Part shown: piece after piece, positions 24,701-38,000 of the stretch
Numbering within the stretch: the stretch's first letter is position 1
How the letters are laid out: each line of letters starts with the position of its first letter
Source: Montifringilla adamsi
Taxonomy: Eukaryota; Chordata; Aves; Passeriformes; Passeridae
DNA length: 64,000 nt
Direction: 5' to 3'
NCBI GenBank assembly: GCA_017590115.1
Contig: JAGGNK010010226.1
Coordinates: 5,119,732-5,183,731, forward strand
Translations under genes and position numbers: made by a program
Notes under the pieces: model-generated
Database searches by the model: none
Told to the model about the DNA's origin: nothing
Seen by the model: the letters and a program-made list of their open reading frames with translations, nothing else

Positions 24701-27700
24701 TATGAAACATAAAAGCTAGAAAAAAATACCTGTCTAATGGAAAAAAAAGGTCTGGGTGTTTTTCCAACATACTTTAATTATTATATTTTGTAGTCAATAT
24801 ACTGTAACATGAAATCTTTAGAATATAAAGGCATAACAGCAAAGTGGTGGAATATGCATTATGTTGATGTTCATATGCCTTCATATAATAGACACATAAT
24901 TTTCATTCTATTTCTCCATGCATCTCAATTCAGAGTTTCACACATTTTATATCAGGAGAAATTGCCCAAAGTAGTGATTTACAGCCCTTGCTAGCTATGA
25001 TTTATTTCCCACAAATTTCATTTCAGTGGAATGATGTGCTGTAATGTGGCATTTAGCATCATCTAAAAGACCTGCTTTATTTGGGTTAGAGAAATAACAG
25101 TTTCTGTATATGGACTTCCATTTTTAATTTTTATTTTTTTTTTTTTTCAGTAGCTTAAGTGTTAAAGCCTGAAAGGATTTAGAAAGCTGCAGTGAATGTG
25201 TTAAGACTGTTAATGAAGCCTCTGAATCTAAGGACAAAATTAGCTCTCACACCCACACTGCGCAAAGTACAGCAACTGTCTGATGGAATTGCATCATGAC
25301 TTTTACCTGGGGACACGGGTATTATGTTCACTTGAAATGATGGAATTGGGAAGACAGATGTCCCCAGCGGACACTTTAAGGAGTTTGTACCTACATAAAT
25401 TGCTTGACAAAAATCCCTAAAATTTGAACATGAAACCTGTGCAAAAATGCTTATTAAGTGTGAGCAGTGGGTAATGCATTCCCTCGTGCAATATCTGCTT
25501 TTAAGTGTGTGGAGGAATATACTTTTGATACAGAATAACCTGAGAAAGAGAACAAAAGTAACTTTTGACAGCAAGGACTTTGAGCTGCTTTATTTTGTTG
25601 GAGGGAAAGATAAATCTGCCTATGAGACTCTGATTCATCAGAATCAAGCTCTAGAGAATGAAAAAGGAGCAGATTCTCATTTCCTCCATTTCAGTGAGTG
25701 GGAAACATGCCTGTGGCTGTAGTCATGAAGAAGGACAATCTCCAAGATCTAGAATATCCTGTTCTTCTCACCTCTCAGCCCACACAAGCTCCTTCTTTCA
25801 GGAGTAGCACAGCCATCAGGCCCAGGAGATTGGTGAAAAACAGACCAGGAGAACAGCCTCTGAGAGCCCATTGCTAGTCCTATGTTGCTGATTTGATGTG
25901 TTGCTTGTTGATTTTATATAAATTGTTTGTGCAAGATCATGACTGAATAGCAGTTGGCACGATCCTGCAATGTGGTCTTGGAATAGGAGATGAGGAAGCA
26001 GGGAGGAAGGGATAGGATCAGATTCCCACAGAGAGCACTGAAGTTAAAATATTCTGGCTAGAGGTCAGTGATGGAAAATAAGTACAGATATGCCAGTGGA
26101 TGTAGCTGGCAGTATAAAAGCACAAAGTAAAATTGGTGATTACAAGAGCAAAAAAATTACAATTGCAATATGTTTGTACCTGAAATTCTTTGCAGTAAGT
26201 GAAATGGTGTCTCTTCATCCATTTTAGCCAGAAATATAGGAAGTCATCTGCAGATCAGATGTTTGCCAGCAACACAGTGGTGCTTGTTGTCAAGAAGATA
26301 ACAGATAAGCAGGAGTTATAAACTAATCTTTTCCCTTCTTTTAACAGAAAATGTCTTTGAATGGGAGTCTTAAGCAGGCAGTAATTGAGAAGAACATTAG
26401 TATCAATGAAAAAAAAGGATATTTGCAGGCAATTAATAAAATTAAATTAGTAAGCTTGAAATTGTCAGCCTTCAAGATTAAATATAATTTCTTCATAATG
26501 GGGTACTGAGTGTGCTGATGATAAGAAAGCACTTCATAACGAAGGGTTTAGGTATTTCTTTATGAAGTGTGTTGACTCCAATAGCACAGAACTAAACATT
26601 TCTGTATCATGCCTCTTCACATATCTCTAATTTCCACAGTACTGGAAAACCTACTCACTGCTTGCTTCTTGAAAAGGAAAACGTTGTTTATAATAAAACT
26701 AGTTGTAGTTCATGTCCATTATTATATTAATTCTTACAGAGAGAGTCTTATGTGTATCAAGATAATATCAGACCTTTGCTTTATTAAAGTGAATATTATT
26801 AAAACTACATAGTTCATCATGGTGAGACTGGAGTTTTATATCTAGTTTTTGTGGGTCTTCTTAGAACCCTGTATAAAATTCAAGTGTGTTTGGAGGTACT
26901 AAATGCTATTTGCAGTCATCAAAATTCAGGGTGATTTTGCATAATGTAGTAATATGAGGGCATCAAAGTTTAGAAATTTATTTTGGAAGAATTTTTGAAA
27001 TGAGGAGTTTAGAGTATGTGAGAACTGATGTTTTAGAAGAGGTTGATAAATTATAACTGTTATCACTACTTTTTAGATGCAGTATTTTATAAACCTGACA
27101 ATAAGGTGAAGTCAGCTAAAAATCTTCACAGATCCATTTTACAGCTATGGGTTAAGGCATGTGCACACAAAATCCTAGACAAATTACCAAATATAGGAGA
27201 TCACTTGCCTGGGATACTGAAATCAATTTCAAGTAGGTCTCTTTGACAAGGCAAATTGAGAAAAAGCATTTGTGATTAGCAAATTAGTAAGTTAAAATTC
27301 TGTAAAATAATTCATAATTTTCAGATAAAAATCAATAAATTGAATAAATGAAAAATGCCTTTTAACTACATGTACAGTCACACAGGAAGGTGCAATTATT
27401 CCTTATTTACTATTTACTCAGCAATTGACATCTACTATGACTTTTGATATTTACCTTTACAATTTTTGTCATGAAGGCTGGATCTCCTTTATGTTGAAAA
27501 TGGATTTGTTTGGTCTTAACTGCATTTCTATAGAGCTACAGTATCCTACAACTTGTTCTGAAAGCCTGTCAATGGTCATACAGATTAATTTCCTGGCTAA
27601 ACCTGCTTTTGCTCTCTCTGTAGAGCCTGAGGCTATAGTCCTTACCACTTTTTAGTCATCAGATCAGTACTTGGCAAGGCAGTGTCTACAACAGCACTGC

Positions 27701-27989
27701 CTATCACTTCTAAAATGCAAGAAGCTGTGAAGTAAATGTAAAATACCAGGAAAAAAAGCAAATGTAGTACTAAAAATTGTATACAAATTCCAAAGGATAT
27801 AACAGAACAAATACAGAGCATATAGCTGTCAATTAAGTTGGTAAATAAAGCTTACTCTTTGAATTGATTCAAAAACCTACCAAACTTGGGGGAGGCGAAT
27901 GCAGAAGAAATCAATATAGTAATTTTGGATTTTTGCAAAAGCTTGGCTGTTGCTTTGCTAAGCCTGACTTGCAAAATTAATTCAAATTG
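21723..27989. other. Noncoding AT-rich DNA
   Basis: About 6.3 kb with no supported gene or recognised repeat family. Small features: T-rich stretches near 24592-24600, 24658-24670 and 25133-25149, and a 7-bp inverted repeat GAGTCAC/GTGACTC at 23460-23478 around an AAAAG spacer. Its right arm continues into TGACTCA, the AP-1 consensus. The antisense open frame at 25179-25574 (131 codons) has no domain I recognise. Confidence 0.55.
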
Positions 27990-28440
27990 TCTTGGATAAG
28001 AGCACTGTCATGTGGATTAAAAGCTGGCTGAAACACTACAAACAAAGGGTGTCTTGAGGGTACCACAGGGATCACTGCTAGAACCCGTCATTTTTAATGT
28101 CTTCATTAATGATCTGGGAGAGAGCGTTTAACAACATGCTAATAGAATTAACGTGTAATACTAAACTATGAGGAGATGGAAATACTTGAAAGTTGAGAAA
28201 AAAGAAAAATATGCTAGGTCCACAGAGAGACTAGAAACACTGCAGAAGTGCCACAGTGAGCTTCAGCTTCAAGGAAATGCAGTCCAATTAGATCTCACGA
28301 GGAGAATTTGGAAGACGGATAACATACTTAAAGACACTTGGAAGCAGTTAGGTAGGGGGAAAGACAAAAGGCTGAAAGGAAGAGTGATAATCAACAGCAA
28401 ACCAAATGTGCATAAACCATGTAAGTGTGGCAAAGGAGGC
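27990..28440 (+). mobile_element. Older CR1 reverse-transcriptase fossil, plus strand
   Basis: Translated in pieces the plus strand gives WIKSWLKHYKQRV near 28010, then VPQGSLLEPVIFNVFINDLG from 28060. Next comes a broken NTKLWGDG-like echo of the FADDTKLGG block near 28155-28180. This is the same order as in CR1 ORF2. Indels and stops break the frame and the FADD catalytic core is no longer legible. It is more diverged than the 21.2-21.7 kb copy, suggesting greater age. Homology fades downstream, so the right end is approximate; the plus frame at 28168-28443 is residual CR1 reading frame at best. Confidence 0.8.
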
Positions 28441-31050
28441 TGATGGCAGCTGGAGCAGCCCAGGGGACCCTGGGGCTGTGGGTTGGGCTCTCAGCAGCTA
28501 TGTTGAAATTTTTTAGTTTGTTAGAGCAGGCAACTGGTAAATGCTGCAGTGGGGAATAGCCGTAAAATGACAGATTAGTTGTTTATGTGTTTTCTTCCTG
28601 CTTTCTTTGGATCTGCTATGATGTTCTAAATTGCGCATTGCTTAAATATTGCAGCTGTGCAGTATGAGCATTTGAGCTAATACTGAATAGTCATGGAGTT
28701 AAACTATAACTCCTAAAGTACCAATGGTAAGTATTTGGCAGAATCTTCAAGTAATAAATCCAATCACAAATAAATAATGGAAAATACAATAGTATTGAAT
28801 ACCTCTGGGAGTGAAAGCAATTTTGTGCACATAGAGCAGCAACTAAACAATCTTCAGATCTCAAGAATTTGATATTTCTGTAAGTGAAGTACAAACAGTT
28901 CTTATATCAGAATAAATGATGACTGAGTCATGGTTGCATGACATACTTAGTACTAAATTCTTGAAGAAATAGATTGGTTTTCTATATATGTTATTCAGAT
29001 CACCTCAATAACTAATGAACTGCTTTTGGAAATCTTCACTTGTGGTTTACCAACTTACAAGTCTTTAAAATTGTATTGTAAAAATATCTCCCCCCACTTC
29101 AGCTGTGTTAGTGTTAACAGGCAGCTTTTGTTCTATTTTACTACATACTTCTAAGATTGATATTTAGAATTGGGAAAAATAACCTAGTGTTTTGGGGGCT
29201 TAACTATAATATAAAAACATATCATATAAATTATTATATCTACATTGATCATTTAACTAATAATGTCTTCATTTGAGACCTTAATTTTTATTTAAATGAA
29301 ATTCTACTTTGTTTCCAGCTGGATTAGCTTGCATGCACACTGACAATGTGCTTTGCTTGATGGGAGCAGGTGCTTATTGCTGGTTGTTTTCTTAGTTATG
29401 TTGAAGGAATGTTTTCCAGACTGCTTGTTTTCTCTCACAGAACTCCACAAAAGTTTGAGCATTCTGGATTCTCCTTATTTGTAACCTTTTCAAATCTGAG
29501 AATCAACCCATCTATGTTAGGAATCAATCACATAAACGTTTTAAAAATACTCATGTTGTTATTTGTGTTTGAAATAATCTTCCTAACAAGTTGTCGAGTT
29601 GCAGTAAAAAGAATCTGTGTAATTCTCTAGCAGTGTTCAGTGTGGTTTTCCAGCTTCCAACAGCTGATGGGAGGCAAGATTTGCTGTGGAAATGTGTGAG
29701 ACACAGATAGCAGATCATCTTTGCCAGCTGTTTCTTCTTAAATATTTGCTTCCAGTTGGCCCACACTTCTTGTTCTGGACATCGCCAAACAGCCCACATT
29801 GTTGGAAAAGCATTTGCATTGATTTTGAAGCTGTTCATTCAGGAAGAATGTTTGAATCAGCAGTTGATAGGCTGGGAAACCTTTACTGCCTTTATTGTTT
29901 GTGGAACTAAAGGTAAAATACTTTGGAAAAATGATGTGTCTGAACTGTAATTTTTTTTTTTTGTTTTGTTTTAAAGCAGTTTATGTAGCATGATTATGCA
30001 TGAAGCATCAAGCAGTGATTATCTCTTGTAGCTCTGTTGCTTAATTGAGAGGAAGCTGGAGGTGTCTCTGTCACCTCTGATGGGATCTATATCTGTGGCC
30101 TGAATTGAGGCTTTTTTGAGGTACAGGGGTGTAATTCTAAGCATTTTTTTATCACATGAATTACTGTGAAATAGTGAACAGAAAGTAGGCAAGAAAATGC
30201 TAGGAAAAAACCCCACAACATGAATGCTAACTCATTTATCAGCTCTTTGTAAAATAGCAGAGGTTTCCATCTTACATGAAACCCTGAAAATGAAGTCCGC
30301 ACCGCTCGGAGTGGTGTTGGTTGTGGTTCCAGTAATCTCTTTAGTATTCTCCTGAACCCTGGGGCTGTCTGAGTGCCCTCTATCAATAACAAAGGCTCAG
30401 TTGTTTTATTTGCTTAGCAGTTTGCGCCAGCTTTAGTCAGCACATTGAAATCTACATTTTGAGTGCTTTTCTGAAACATTTGTGAAATAGATTTTTGCCT
30501 TCTGTTGCTGATTAAGGTAACATGGTACAGTTCCAGACTGCAAGAAAATGCAATGGGCTTTATTTGTGATTAAGTAGATGCAAATCTGCATATATACTTT
30601 CCCCCCATATTTTTTAACTTCAAACTGTGAGGCTACTTGGTCAATGGGAATATTTATTCCACTGTAGTACTGGTATAAGCAAATAAAAAGCTGGGCATGA
30701 AATTAGATTTTGATCAGAAAATGGAGTTCTGGTTATGTATTTTTTATGTGTGCAGTAGTATTATAGATTTACAATATTTGAGGGGACAAATATAATATGC
30801 ATGCTAATTTCCAAAGACTGAAGTATATCTTTGTCACACCTGTAAACATAAACAAATTGAGTTCATGAAGTGAAGTTTATAAACAACTCAAACTTGCAAG
30901 GTCACTTTGCAAGTCTTTTGGAAGTTTTTAATCTTTTAAAGGTTTTTAAATAATAGCTATCTAATCCTTTCAAAAGCTCAGTGAGGAAAGCAGTGAGTAC
31001 AGTCCCACCACTGAGCTCCAGACAGAGTGAGGTTCCACTACAGCAGCCAG
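28441..31050. other. Noncoding DNA
   Basis: It begins with a short GC-richer patch (about 28440-28500) that may still belong to the CR1 fossil. The rest is AT-rich. Inverted arms ACTTGCAA/TTGCAAGT (30892-30899 and 30907-30914, 7-nt spacer) are the only structure I noticed. No gene is supported. Confidence 0.5.
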
Positions 31051-31230
31051 GAGCTTGTCTAACTTTGGATTTAAGCCCTGGCTCTGAGTTGGTCTAGGCT
31101 CACTTTGGCATGGCAAGATTTTGAGGAGATAGATTGCCTGGTTTTGAAGCTTGCCTGACTCTGGATTCAAGCCTGTGCCCTGATTGTGAGTAGATCTAGG
31201 CCCACTTTGGTTTTAAGGAGAACCAGTGCC
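31051..31230 (+). repeat. Degenerate tandem repeat, about 96-bp unit, two copies
   Basis: The string AGCTTGTCTAACTTTGGATT starting at 31052 recurs as AGCTTGCCTGACTCTGGATT at 31148. Similarity continues through GGTCTAGGCTCACTTTGG versus GATCTAGGCCCACTTTGG. The two copies differ at many positions and have small indels, so this is an old local duplication. The source sequence is unrecognised. Confidence 0.75.
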
Positions 31231-32739
31231 CCTCACAGATGGCAAACACCATGGAGCATCCTCCAGAGAGCACCACAAGCTCTTCCTCCCCTGGAGCTTC
31301 ATCCTGGCTTAAAGTTACCCAGAGCAGATCAGAGACAGCCAGTGAAATGAAGTGTCATTATTCCTGTTCCAGTGGAGGGTGTTTTTATCCAAGTGTTTAA
31401 GCAAGGAAGCAATCATTAGAACGTTCTGCTTGTTAACAGCAGTGATTGCTCTTTCTTGAGCACTGTGTATTGCTTATACTTATTGACATACTCTAGAAGT
31501 ATGACCTGGTATTAATGAAAAGGCACTTGGCAGAATCAATTAACACAGATGTTTGTTTGATTTATTATTGTTGCTCTTTGTTGTTCCATCAGTTATTTGC
31601 TGAACGTGGTTGATTAGCCTGTTCTCCTTTGTTTCCATTTAGTAAAATCTTCTGAAGAGTTTGTTTAAACCTTTCATTTTGACACATAAAGCTAATAAAA
31701 CTAAGAAGATGCACTGTGCAAGACCTCTTCACAAAATTCTCTGCAGTGTAGTAGTACAGAGTTGAAGAAGGCAGGTTAAACCATCTGATTTTGCATTTAA
31801 TTCACAAAGGAGTGTGCCAGACATTGGTGGTTGTCTGGAGAACTGATGATAAAAGCAGGATGATATTGCAACTGATGTGCCAGATAAAATAAAACATAGG
31901 AAGACCAAGACTGGCATCTCTAGAAGGGAATACAGATTACCTAGTTTATCACTGGAAAAGACACCATCTGTTTTCTCTTCTCCTTGCAAAGAGGTAGGAA
32001 CGTTGTACTTGTGGGTTGGATATTTAGTTTTATATATGTGAAGAGCTTTTCTGCCCCGCCTGGTTTTTTTTTGCTTGTTGTTGTTTTTTGTTTGTTTGTT
32101 TTTTAACATGAGAAAATATCAAGTCTCAAAAAGGGAAGAGAAAAAAATTGACAATTGCTTTAGGTGAAATTGGTAATAGAGCACTGTTTTGATGATATCT
32201 GTAGCGTGAAGACTTGTACTGTGGACACACAGGTGCCAGAATCATTTTGGATTTAGGGAATTTTTATAACTTATCCATTGTGTGCAAGGTGTGTTGTTGC
32301 TTTTAACAAGTTTTCATAGGTTTTGCTGTTTGATAGCATTTGCTAGTAATATCCTACAGTTGAAAGAACTGTGTAGCATAAAACCACTTCATATTGTATC
32401 CTTTAATTGACTGTAATCAACAATTTACCACACATTGTTTGAAAAGGACTGTGTAATCTCAGCTAAGAATATTGCTTATAGGATCAAGCTCCTGCACAAA
32501 TTGCTTTCTCAAAATTATAATCAGTTTTAAATATCTACAACAAATTTTGTGAAATTACGTGGTGTTGTGCTCACTATGTTATAACAGTACCTTATTTAAA
32601 TGAGTGGGATATTTGAATGTTGATAGCACCTCGTGGGGAATTTTATTACAGAGTCGTTGAGAACTTAGAGGGTAAGTGGTATTTCAAAATAACAATTAAG
32701 ATACTGTCAGAAACAATGGCTACATTTGAAAAACCATCT
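31231..32739. other. Noncoding DNA with a G/T tract
   Basis: AT-rich unique-looking sequence with a 30-nt plus-strand stretch containing only G and T at 32075-32104. The antisense 126-codon frame at 31729-32109 starts inside this tract (lysine/asparagine-rich N terminus) and is not a credible gene. Confidence 0.5.
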
Positions 32740-32761
32740 AAGTTACCCACATGGGTAACTT
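32740..32761 (+). other. 22-bp near-perfect palindrome
   Basis: AAGTTACCCA (32740-32749) and TGGGTAACTT (32752-32761) are exact inverted arms around CA. It could be a dimeric protein-binding site or a cruciform. No known factor is assigned. Confidence 0.75.
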
Positions 32762-32778
32762 GTGGGCAGCTGTGTTAT

Positions 32779-32800
32779 CCATAGGCTGCTCAGGCTATGG
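32779..32800 (+). other. Second palindrome, 10-bp arms with one mismatch
   Basis: CCATAGGCTG (32779-32788) and CAGGCTATGG (32791-32800) are inverted arms with one mismatch around CT. It lies 17 bp from the 22-bp palindrome. The close pairing is the notable point. Confidence 0.6.
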
Positions 32801-33135
32801 GTTATGTGGGAAGGACTGGAAATATTCTTGTTTGGTCTCCAGCCTGTGTTTGATACCTCCTGGATGCTGCTGGACCAAGGGGCACCAGGCCTGTCCTACT
32901 GTCAGGTTCTCTCTGGAGGGTAGAACTGTGCTGAGGCAGAGGTGGCTGCTCCAGGGGGAGAGCAAACAGCAGAAGAAAAATGTTTTAAATATGTTTAGGC
33001 TTGAAATAATGAAATGCAACAGGATTTAAGTTGGTGGAGAACCAGGGCAAGTCCAGCATTTTGTGCTTCATTCACTTTACAGGGGTCTTGTATTCTTTTT
33101 ATGAGGGTAGGTGAGTATGAAACAAAAGGCAAGGT
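32801..33135. other. Noncoding spacer, moderately GC-rich
   Basis: Sequence between the palindrome pair and a CR1 3' end. It has short overlapping open frames on both strands and no domain I recognise. Confidence 0.45.
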
Positions 33136-33379
33136 TTTCAAACTTAGAGGGTGGGTTTATATTAGATATTAAGAATAAATTCTTCACTGTGAGGGTGGTG
33201 AGGCACTGGAATAGGTTGCCCAGAGAAGTTGTGGATGCCCCATCCCTGAAAGTGTTCAGGCCAGGTTGGATGTATCTCTGAGCAGCCTGGTCTAGTGGAA
33301 GGTGTCCATGACAAGGGGGTTTGGAACTAAATTATCTTTAAGGTCCTTTCCGGCCCAAACCGTTCTATGATTCTATGAT
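33136..33379 (+). mobile_element. CR1 LINE 3' end, plus strand
   Basis: The sequence follows the avian CR1 3' end in sense orientation: AAATTCTTCACTGTGAGGGT, then GGTTGCCCAGAGAAGTTGTG, then CTGGTCTAGTGGAAGGTGTC. It ends in two copies of the octamer ATTCTATG-type terminal repeat (CGTTCTATGATTCTATGATT). The left part is truncated, which is typical of CR1 because reverse transcription starts at the 3' end. It is the best preserved CR1 copy in the window but cannot move. Confidence 0.95.
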
Positions 33380-35004
33380 TTGTGTCCTGTTTGAATGACA
33401 GCTGCTCTTTAGCCCTTGGTGGTCAGTACCAGCATAATAGCATAATTTTATAACCAGTGCACTGTATATAAGAAGGGATATTTTTTTTTTTCCTTCAGGA
33501 CTTCGTTTCATTGATTCCATTGGTCCTGTCATGCAGTCCCATAAATTTGTCTGTTCCTCTCGTGCATGTCTTGGAATAAGATAAATAATACTCTGAACCC
33601 TAGATGGGAAATTGTTTATTGCTCCTTGCCACCTCCAGCAGCCTTTGGTAGAAGTATCATGTTGCCTTCTCCATCCGCTGTGCAGCTCCTTGCTGCTGCA
33701 TTCAATAACAAGAGATTCACCAGTGACTTTTTCCTTCTGCCGTGTTGAGCAGCAGAACGATTACTGCTGACTTTTAAATCGTTATCGTTTTGCGTTTTCA
33801 TTAGCACCTGCCTTGACAAACAGGATGGGTTCACACCTCAGAGGGCTGTGTCAGCCTGTCTGCAGCCCTCTGCAGGTACCACTGCAAACCAAACCTGTGG
33901 TTGTCGCTGTCTCTGACGTACGGACTGGAGAATTTGGGATTGGCACAGCTAAGGCTGTGCAGTGCAGTTGTGAAGGAACCTAAACTAGAAAGGATAATTA
34001 AGAAGGGCTTTTCTGTAGCTGCGTAATTGCTTTGTACAGCAGGTCATGGCTGTGCTGCAGTAATAAATTGTAATGTTGTCCATGCCTTTTAAAACTTTAT
34101 CTTGGCTTTTGCATGCAAGAAAATAACAAATAAGATGTATTCCAATTTGCAGGTAATCCAGCTCATTTAATTCTAGTTTGCATGCATCACATTTTAGTTG
34201 AATTTGTCACCTCTTAGAAGGCAAAGTCTGACTAATTCTGACTAATCTTGGCCATGGCGCAAGCAATGTTTTTATTTACATTTGGTTTTGTTGCCACATC
34301 TAACTTCTCAATTTTTGAAAAAATCTTTATTAAAGATTTTTTTTTTATATTTATTTCTGCAGCTTAAAGAATCAATCATTGTTTCACAATAAACCTTATT
34401 TTCTTAGAACTGTTTTCAACATATTTGGGAGCAGTTCACTAACAGAATGTTAAAAACAAAAACCTATATGGTTCCATGCCACCCATGGCAGCATACTTTT
34501 AGCAATAAAGAATTCACTATAATTTGAATTATTTTAATACATATTTTAGCATAGTCTTATTATCACTTATATCACTTCTGTGATATTTTTCTTTTCTAAA
34601 AGTGAAATAGTTCCTTTTATTTTAATAGAGTTTTAACTATTTAACAAATGCTTTTTCTTATTACTGAACATTTGATTCAAAGCTTTTGCTTTAGTCTCAA
34701 AGTTAATAAAGTTCTGAAATAACTGAATTTAAATGTGAAATGAAATTTCTTAATACATGGCCATTGAGTTTTCGTGAAGAACTATATAGTGGAAAAGTAA
34801 AATATGCTGAAATATCATCTGTATTTTAAAGCCAAATCCAGCTATAAGTGTTGTCTTGTGGCATTTAATCATCAGAGCTAATGTCTATGCATTTCCCTTG
34901 GCAAACTGTATCAGAAGAACCAACAGGGACTTCTGCCCAAGCATGCAGGAAGTGTTTCTGCTGAGAGGGGCAAAAACAGGGCAGTGTTGGGGTGTTTTGA
35001 GTTC
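33380..35004. other. Noncoding DNA, nothing recognised
   Basis: AT-rich with a mildly GC-richer part at about 33600-33960. POU-octamer-like TTTGCATGC words occur at about 34110 and 34178, but such short words are common. I see no supported gene. Confidence 0.5.
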
Positions 35005-35075
35005 TTTTTTTTTTTTTTTTTTTTTTTTGGTTTTTTTTTTTTTTTTTTTTATTTGGTATTTTTTTTTTTTTTTTT
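35005..35075 (+). repeat. Compound poly-T tract
   Basis: T24, GG, T20, ATTTGGTA and T17 in succession on the plus strand. It is a simple-sequence tract with large slippage potential, so its length in any assembly should be treated with caution. Confidence 0.95.
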
Positions 35076-38000
35076 CATGTACATGTCATCACTCTTATAT
35101 CCCATTATTAATTTCAAGTACCTAGTAAAATCTTTTCTGTTGTTGGGTTAGAATGAGCTTTTCCCACAGCAAGGGAACCTCAAACCTTTATTAGAGTGAA
35201 GCAAAGACTATATATATGTATTTGGTTAAAAAAAAGGAAATAAAAACCCCCAAATTGAGATGCAAGCCTTTCCAAATGGATAAATGACTGCTTGGGGTAA
35301 ATGGGAGTTTGTTTGCCTAAATACTCAGCATTGTGTGGTAACAAATAATGATCATTTCTGCAGTTTGATAGCATGGGTAGGCTTATCACTGTGTAGATGT
35401 AAATGTGTCACTGTCTTATGTTTCTCCTGTACCTGTGCTAAGTCTTATCTCTCTCTTAAAAATTAAATTAGACAATAACCCAAGTTTCTTTTTTGGACTT
35501 GAAAGGAGCTGTGACCTTTTTCCTTGTCTCCTTAGTATCCAATGTTCAAATGTTTTAAGCTTGCATGTTTTCACTAGGCAAGTGAAAAGCAAATTTAATA
35601 TGAAAACATGAGATTTTGTGTCCATTCTTGAAGTACTTAATGGATTTAGCAACTGTGCTTCAGACCGACTGCCCGTTTTCCAGTGACTTCTGTATAACTT
35701 TCTTTCCCCCTCGAAGGGCAAACACAACTTGTCCTTCCTCCCTTGGCAAAGACTGAAATGTAGGTGCGTAGATTCAAACTGTTTTATTTGTTGTTATGTG
35801 ATTGTTTTATGGGGTTTCTTTCCAGCAGCTTTAATGAATCAAATATCTGTTTGAGGTGTCCTGCCCTGCTGTGGTGTCCAGGTTTTCCCAAAAGTTGATG
35901 GATATCCCTCTTGCCAAAGAAATGCTCATTTATGAAATTGATGGTTAATTTGTTTCCTTTGTTACAATTATTTCAGAAAGAGCCTCATCTTTTAAGAAGT
36001 GCCTTTTCTGTGGATGAGGGTCAAATCAAATTGCTACTCTGCAGGTAAAATTGTTGGTTCATCTACGGCTTAAACTGTAATGCCAGGAATACAGAACTGT
36101 GAAAGAAAACAACATTCTTTTTGTCCTCCTGTTGTTCCTAAAACTTTCTGTACCTATATCTGCTCACTACACAATTTCAGATGCTGAGTATAGGGGACTA
36201 TCTTCCTTCACGCTAAGAAATAAACAATTAATTTTTTTGCAGTTTGTATAGTGACTGTCACTGAGTAATTGAATCTGAATTATTCATATACCAACTAGTG
36301 ACATGAAGTATGTTAAAAGTTTTCCAAGTATATATAAAATATATTTTCCAGGCTGTATTGTATTAATTTGTGGTGAAGGTAACAAATTCAATTTGCCTCA
36401 CTGAGAAAGCAAACCAGAAAGTTAATTCCGTTTTCAGTTAGCATGTGAAATCAGCGGAATAATAAAACATAGGAAGGAGAAGCAAATCTAAAAACTGGAT
36501 TCAAAACTTGAGGAAATAACCGAGGAACACAATTTTGGGGTCATGCAGGTAGAGAAAGTTTATATCCGATAAAATGTGTGGTATATAATGGGGGAAAATA
36601 AAAAGTGAGGGGATCTTGGACAAGGCATTTGATGCCCGCGGTGCTGGGGCTGCAGTATTGGGGCACATGGGGAAGTGAGAGCAGCCCAGCCCATCTGTGT
36701 GGCTGCTGGGCCACATGTGTGGTGGCCAAGGGGTGCTGAAGCAACACTTGAGAGTCTTGGGTTGTGATTAACACAAATCAAAGACAGAAGCCTGAGAAAG
36801 AACTTGTTTGGTCCGGAAGAAACGCCAGAAATGCTGATTTGTAGAATGGTGTAGATAAATGTTATTTAAAAAAATCAGGTATGAACTACATTGTTGTTGC
36901 TCATAAATCCTCTTTTTCTCCTTAATAATAGGTCCTATTATGTAGTTGGTAGTTCTTTTTAACGACTCATCTCTTTCATAGAGGGGGGGAAAAACCCAGC
37001 TTTGTTGATCCTAGGATTTTTTGTTGTCTTATTTAGTTTCTTGGACAAAGTGGAAGAAAGGGGTAGTTAACAATGTGCCAGAGTGAAATGGGCTTTCTGA
37101 ACTAACAGAATTGATACTGTAACATACACTGAACATGGGGAAAAGGGAGTCTCAGTCAAAACCAGTGAAAGTCTGACAAAGAATCAATGCATTTGCAAAG
37201 TACTTCAAGGACTAAATGGATCTGGATAGAGGGATCCATTCTTTCGACTAAAGAACAGCACAGATTGTTCCAGTTCCTGCTGTTGGGGCTCTGCAGACAA
37301 ATATTTTAGAAGGCCTGTAAGGCCAGATAAGAACCAATGATAATTTATATCCAAATTGTTTCTCCTGCAGATTTCTCTCTTAAAAAATGCTGGGGGGAAA
37401 AAAGTTAATTTAAGCTGTGCTAGGATCTTTTTCACAATGATTAAAGAAGAGAAATTCCCAGAGTCAAGAACCTCTGGTCAAAATTTAGTTTTAAGTCAAG
37501 TTTTAGACTTCTATCTAAGGAAATGCTTGTTTTTGATAAGTGGACAGCAGACTATTAGGAAAGATACTTATTTAATAAGCAGAAAGTGGGAGACATTCTA
37601 AAATGAAGAAAATAACTGCTTTCATCATCAATGCAATCTAAAATATAAATTGTTGCAAGAATTTCTTTATTTTTCTACCTGTTTTTCATGTGTGAATCTG
37701 AAACTTTGCAAATGTTGCCGTTTTCCTGTCCTTTTAGGCAGGCAGATATTTAACAGAAGTAAGAAATTAAGCAAACCAAACTCATTCAATACCTGATTGA
37801 ATGCTTTTGTGCCTGTCTCCTCTGCAGCAGCTGAAGTAAAACAAATGAAGTGATTCTGGTCGCACTCAGTTTGTCAAGCATAACAAACTTGTATTTCAAA
37901 TAAAATAAAGCTGGCACCAGAACAACATAAGTCAGGATGGTGCTTGTCTTGAGCTCCATGACATTAATTCTAGTCCAGAAGAATTGTCAGTTCACAGCTC

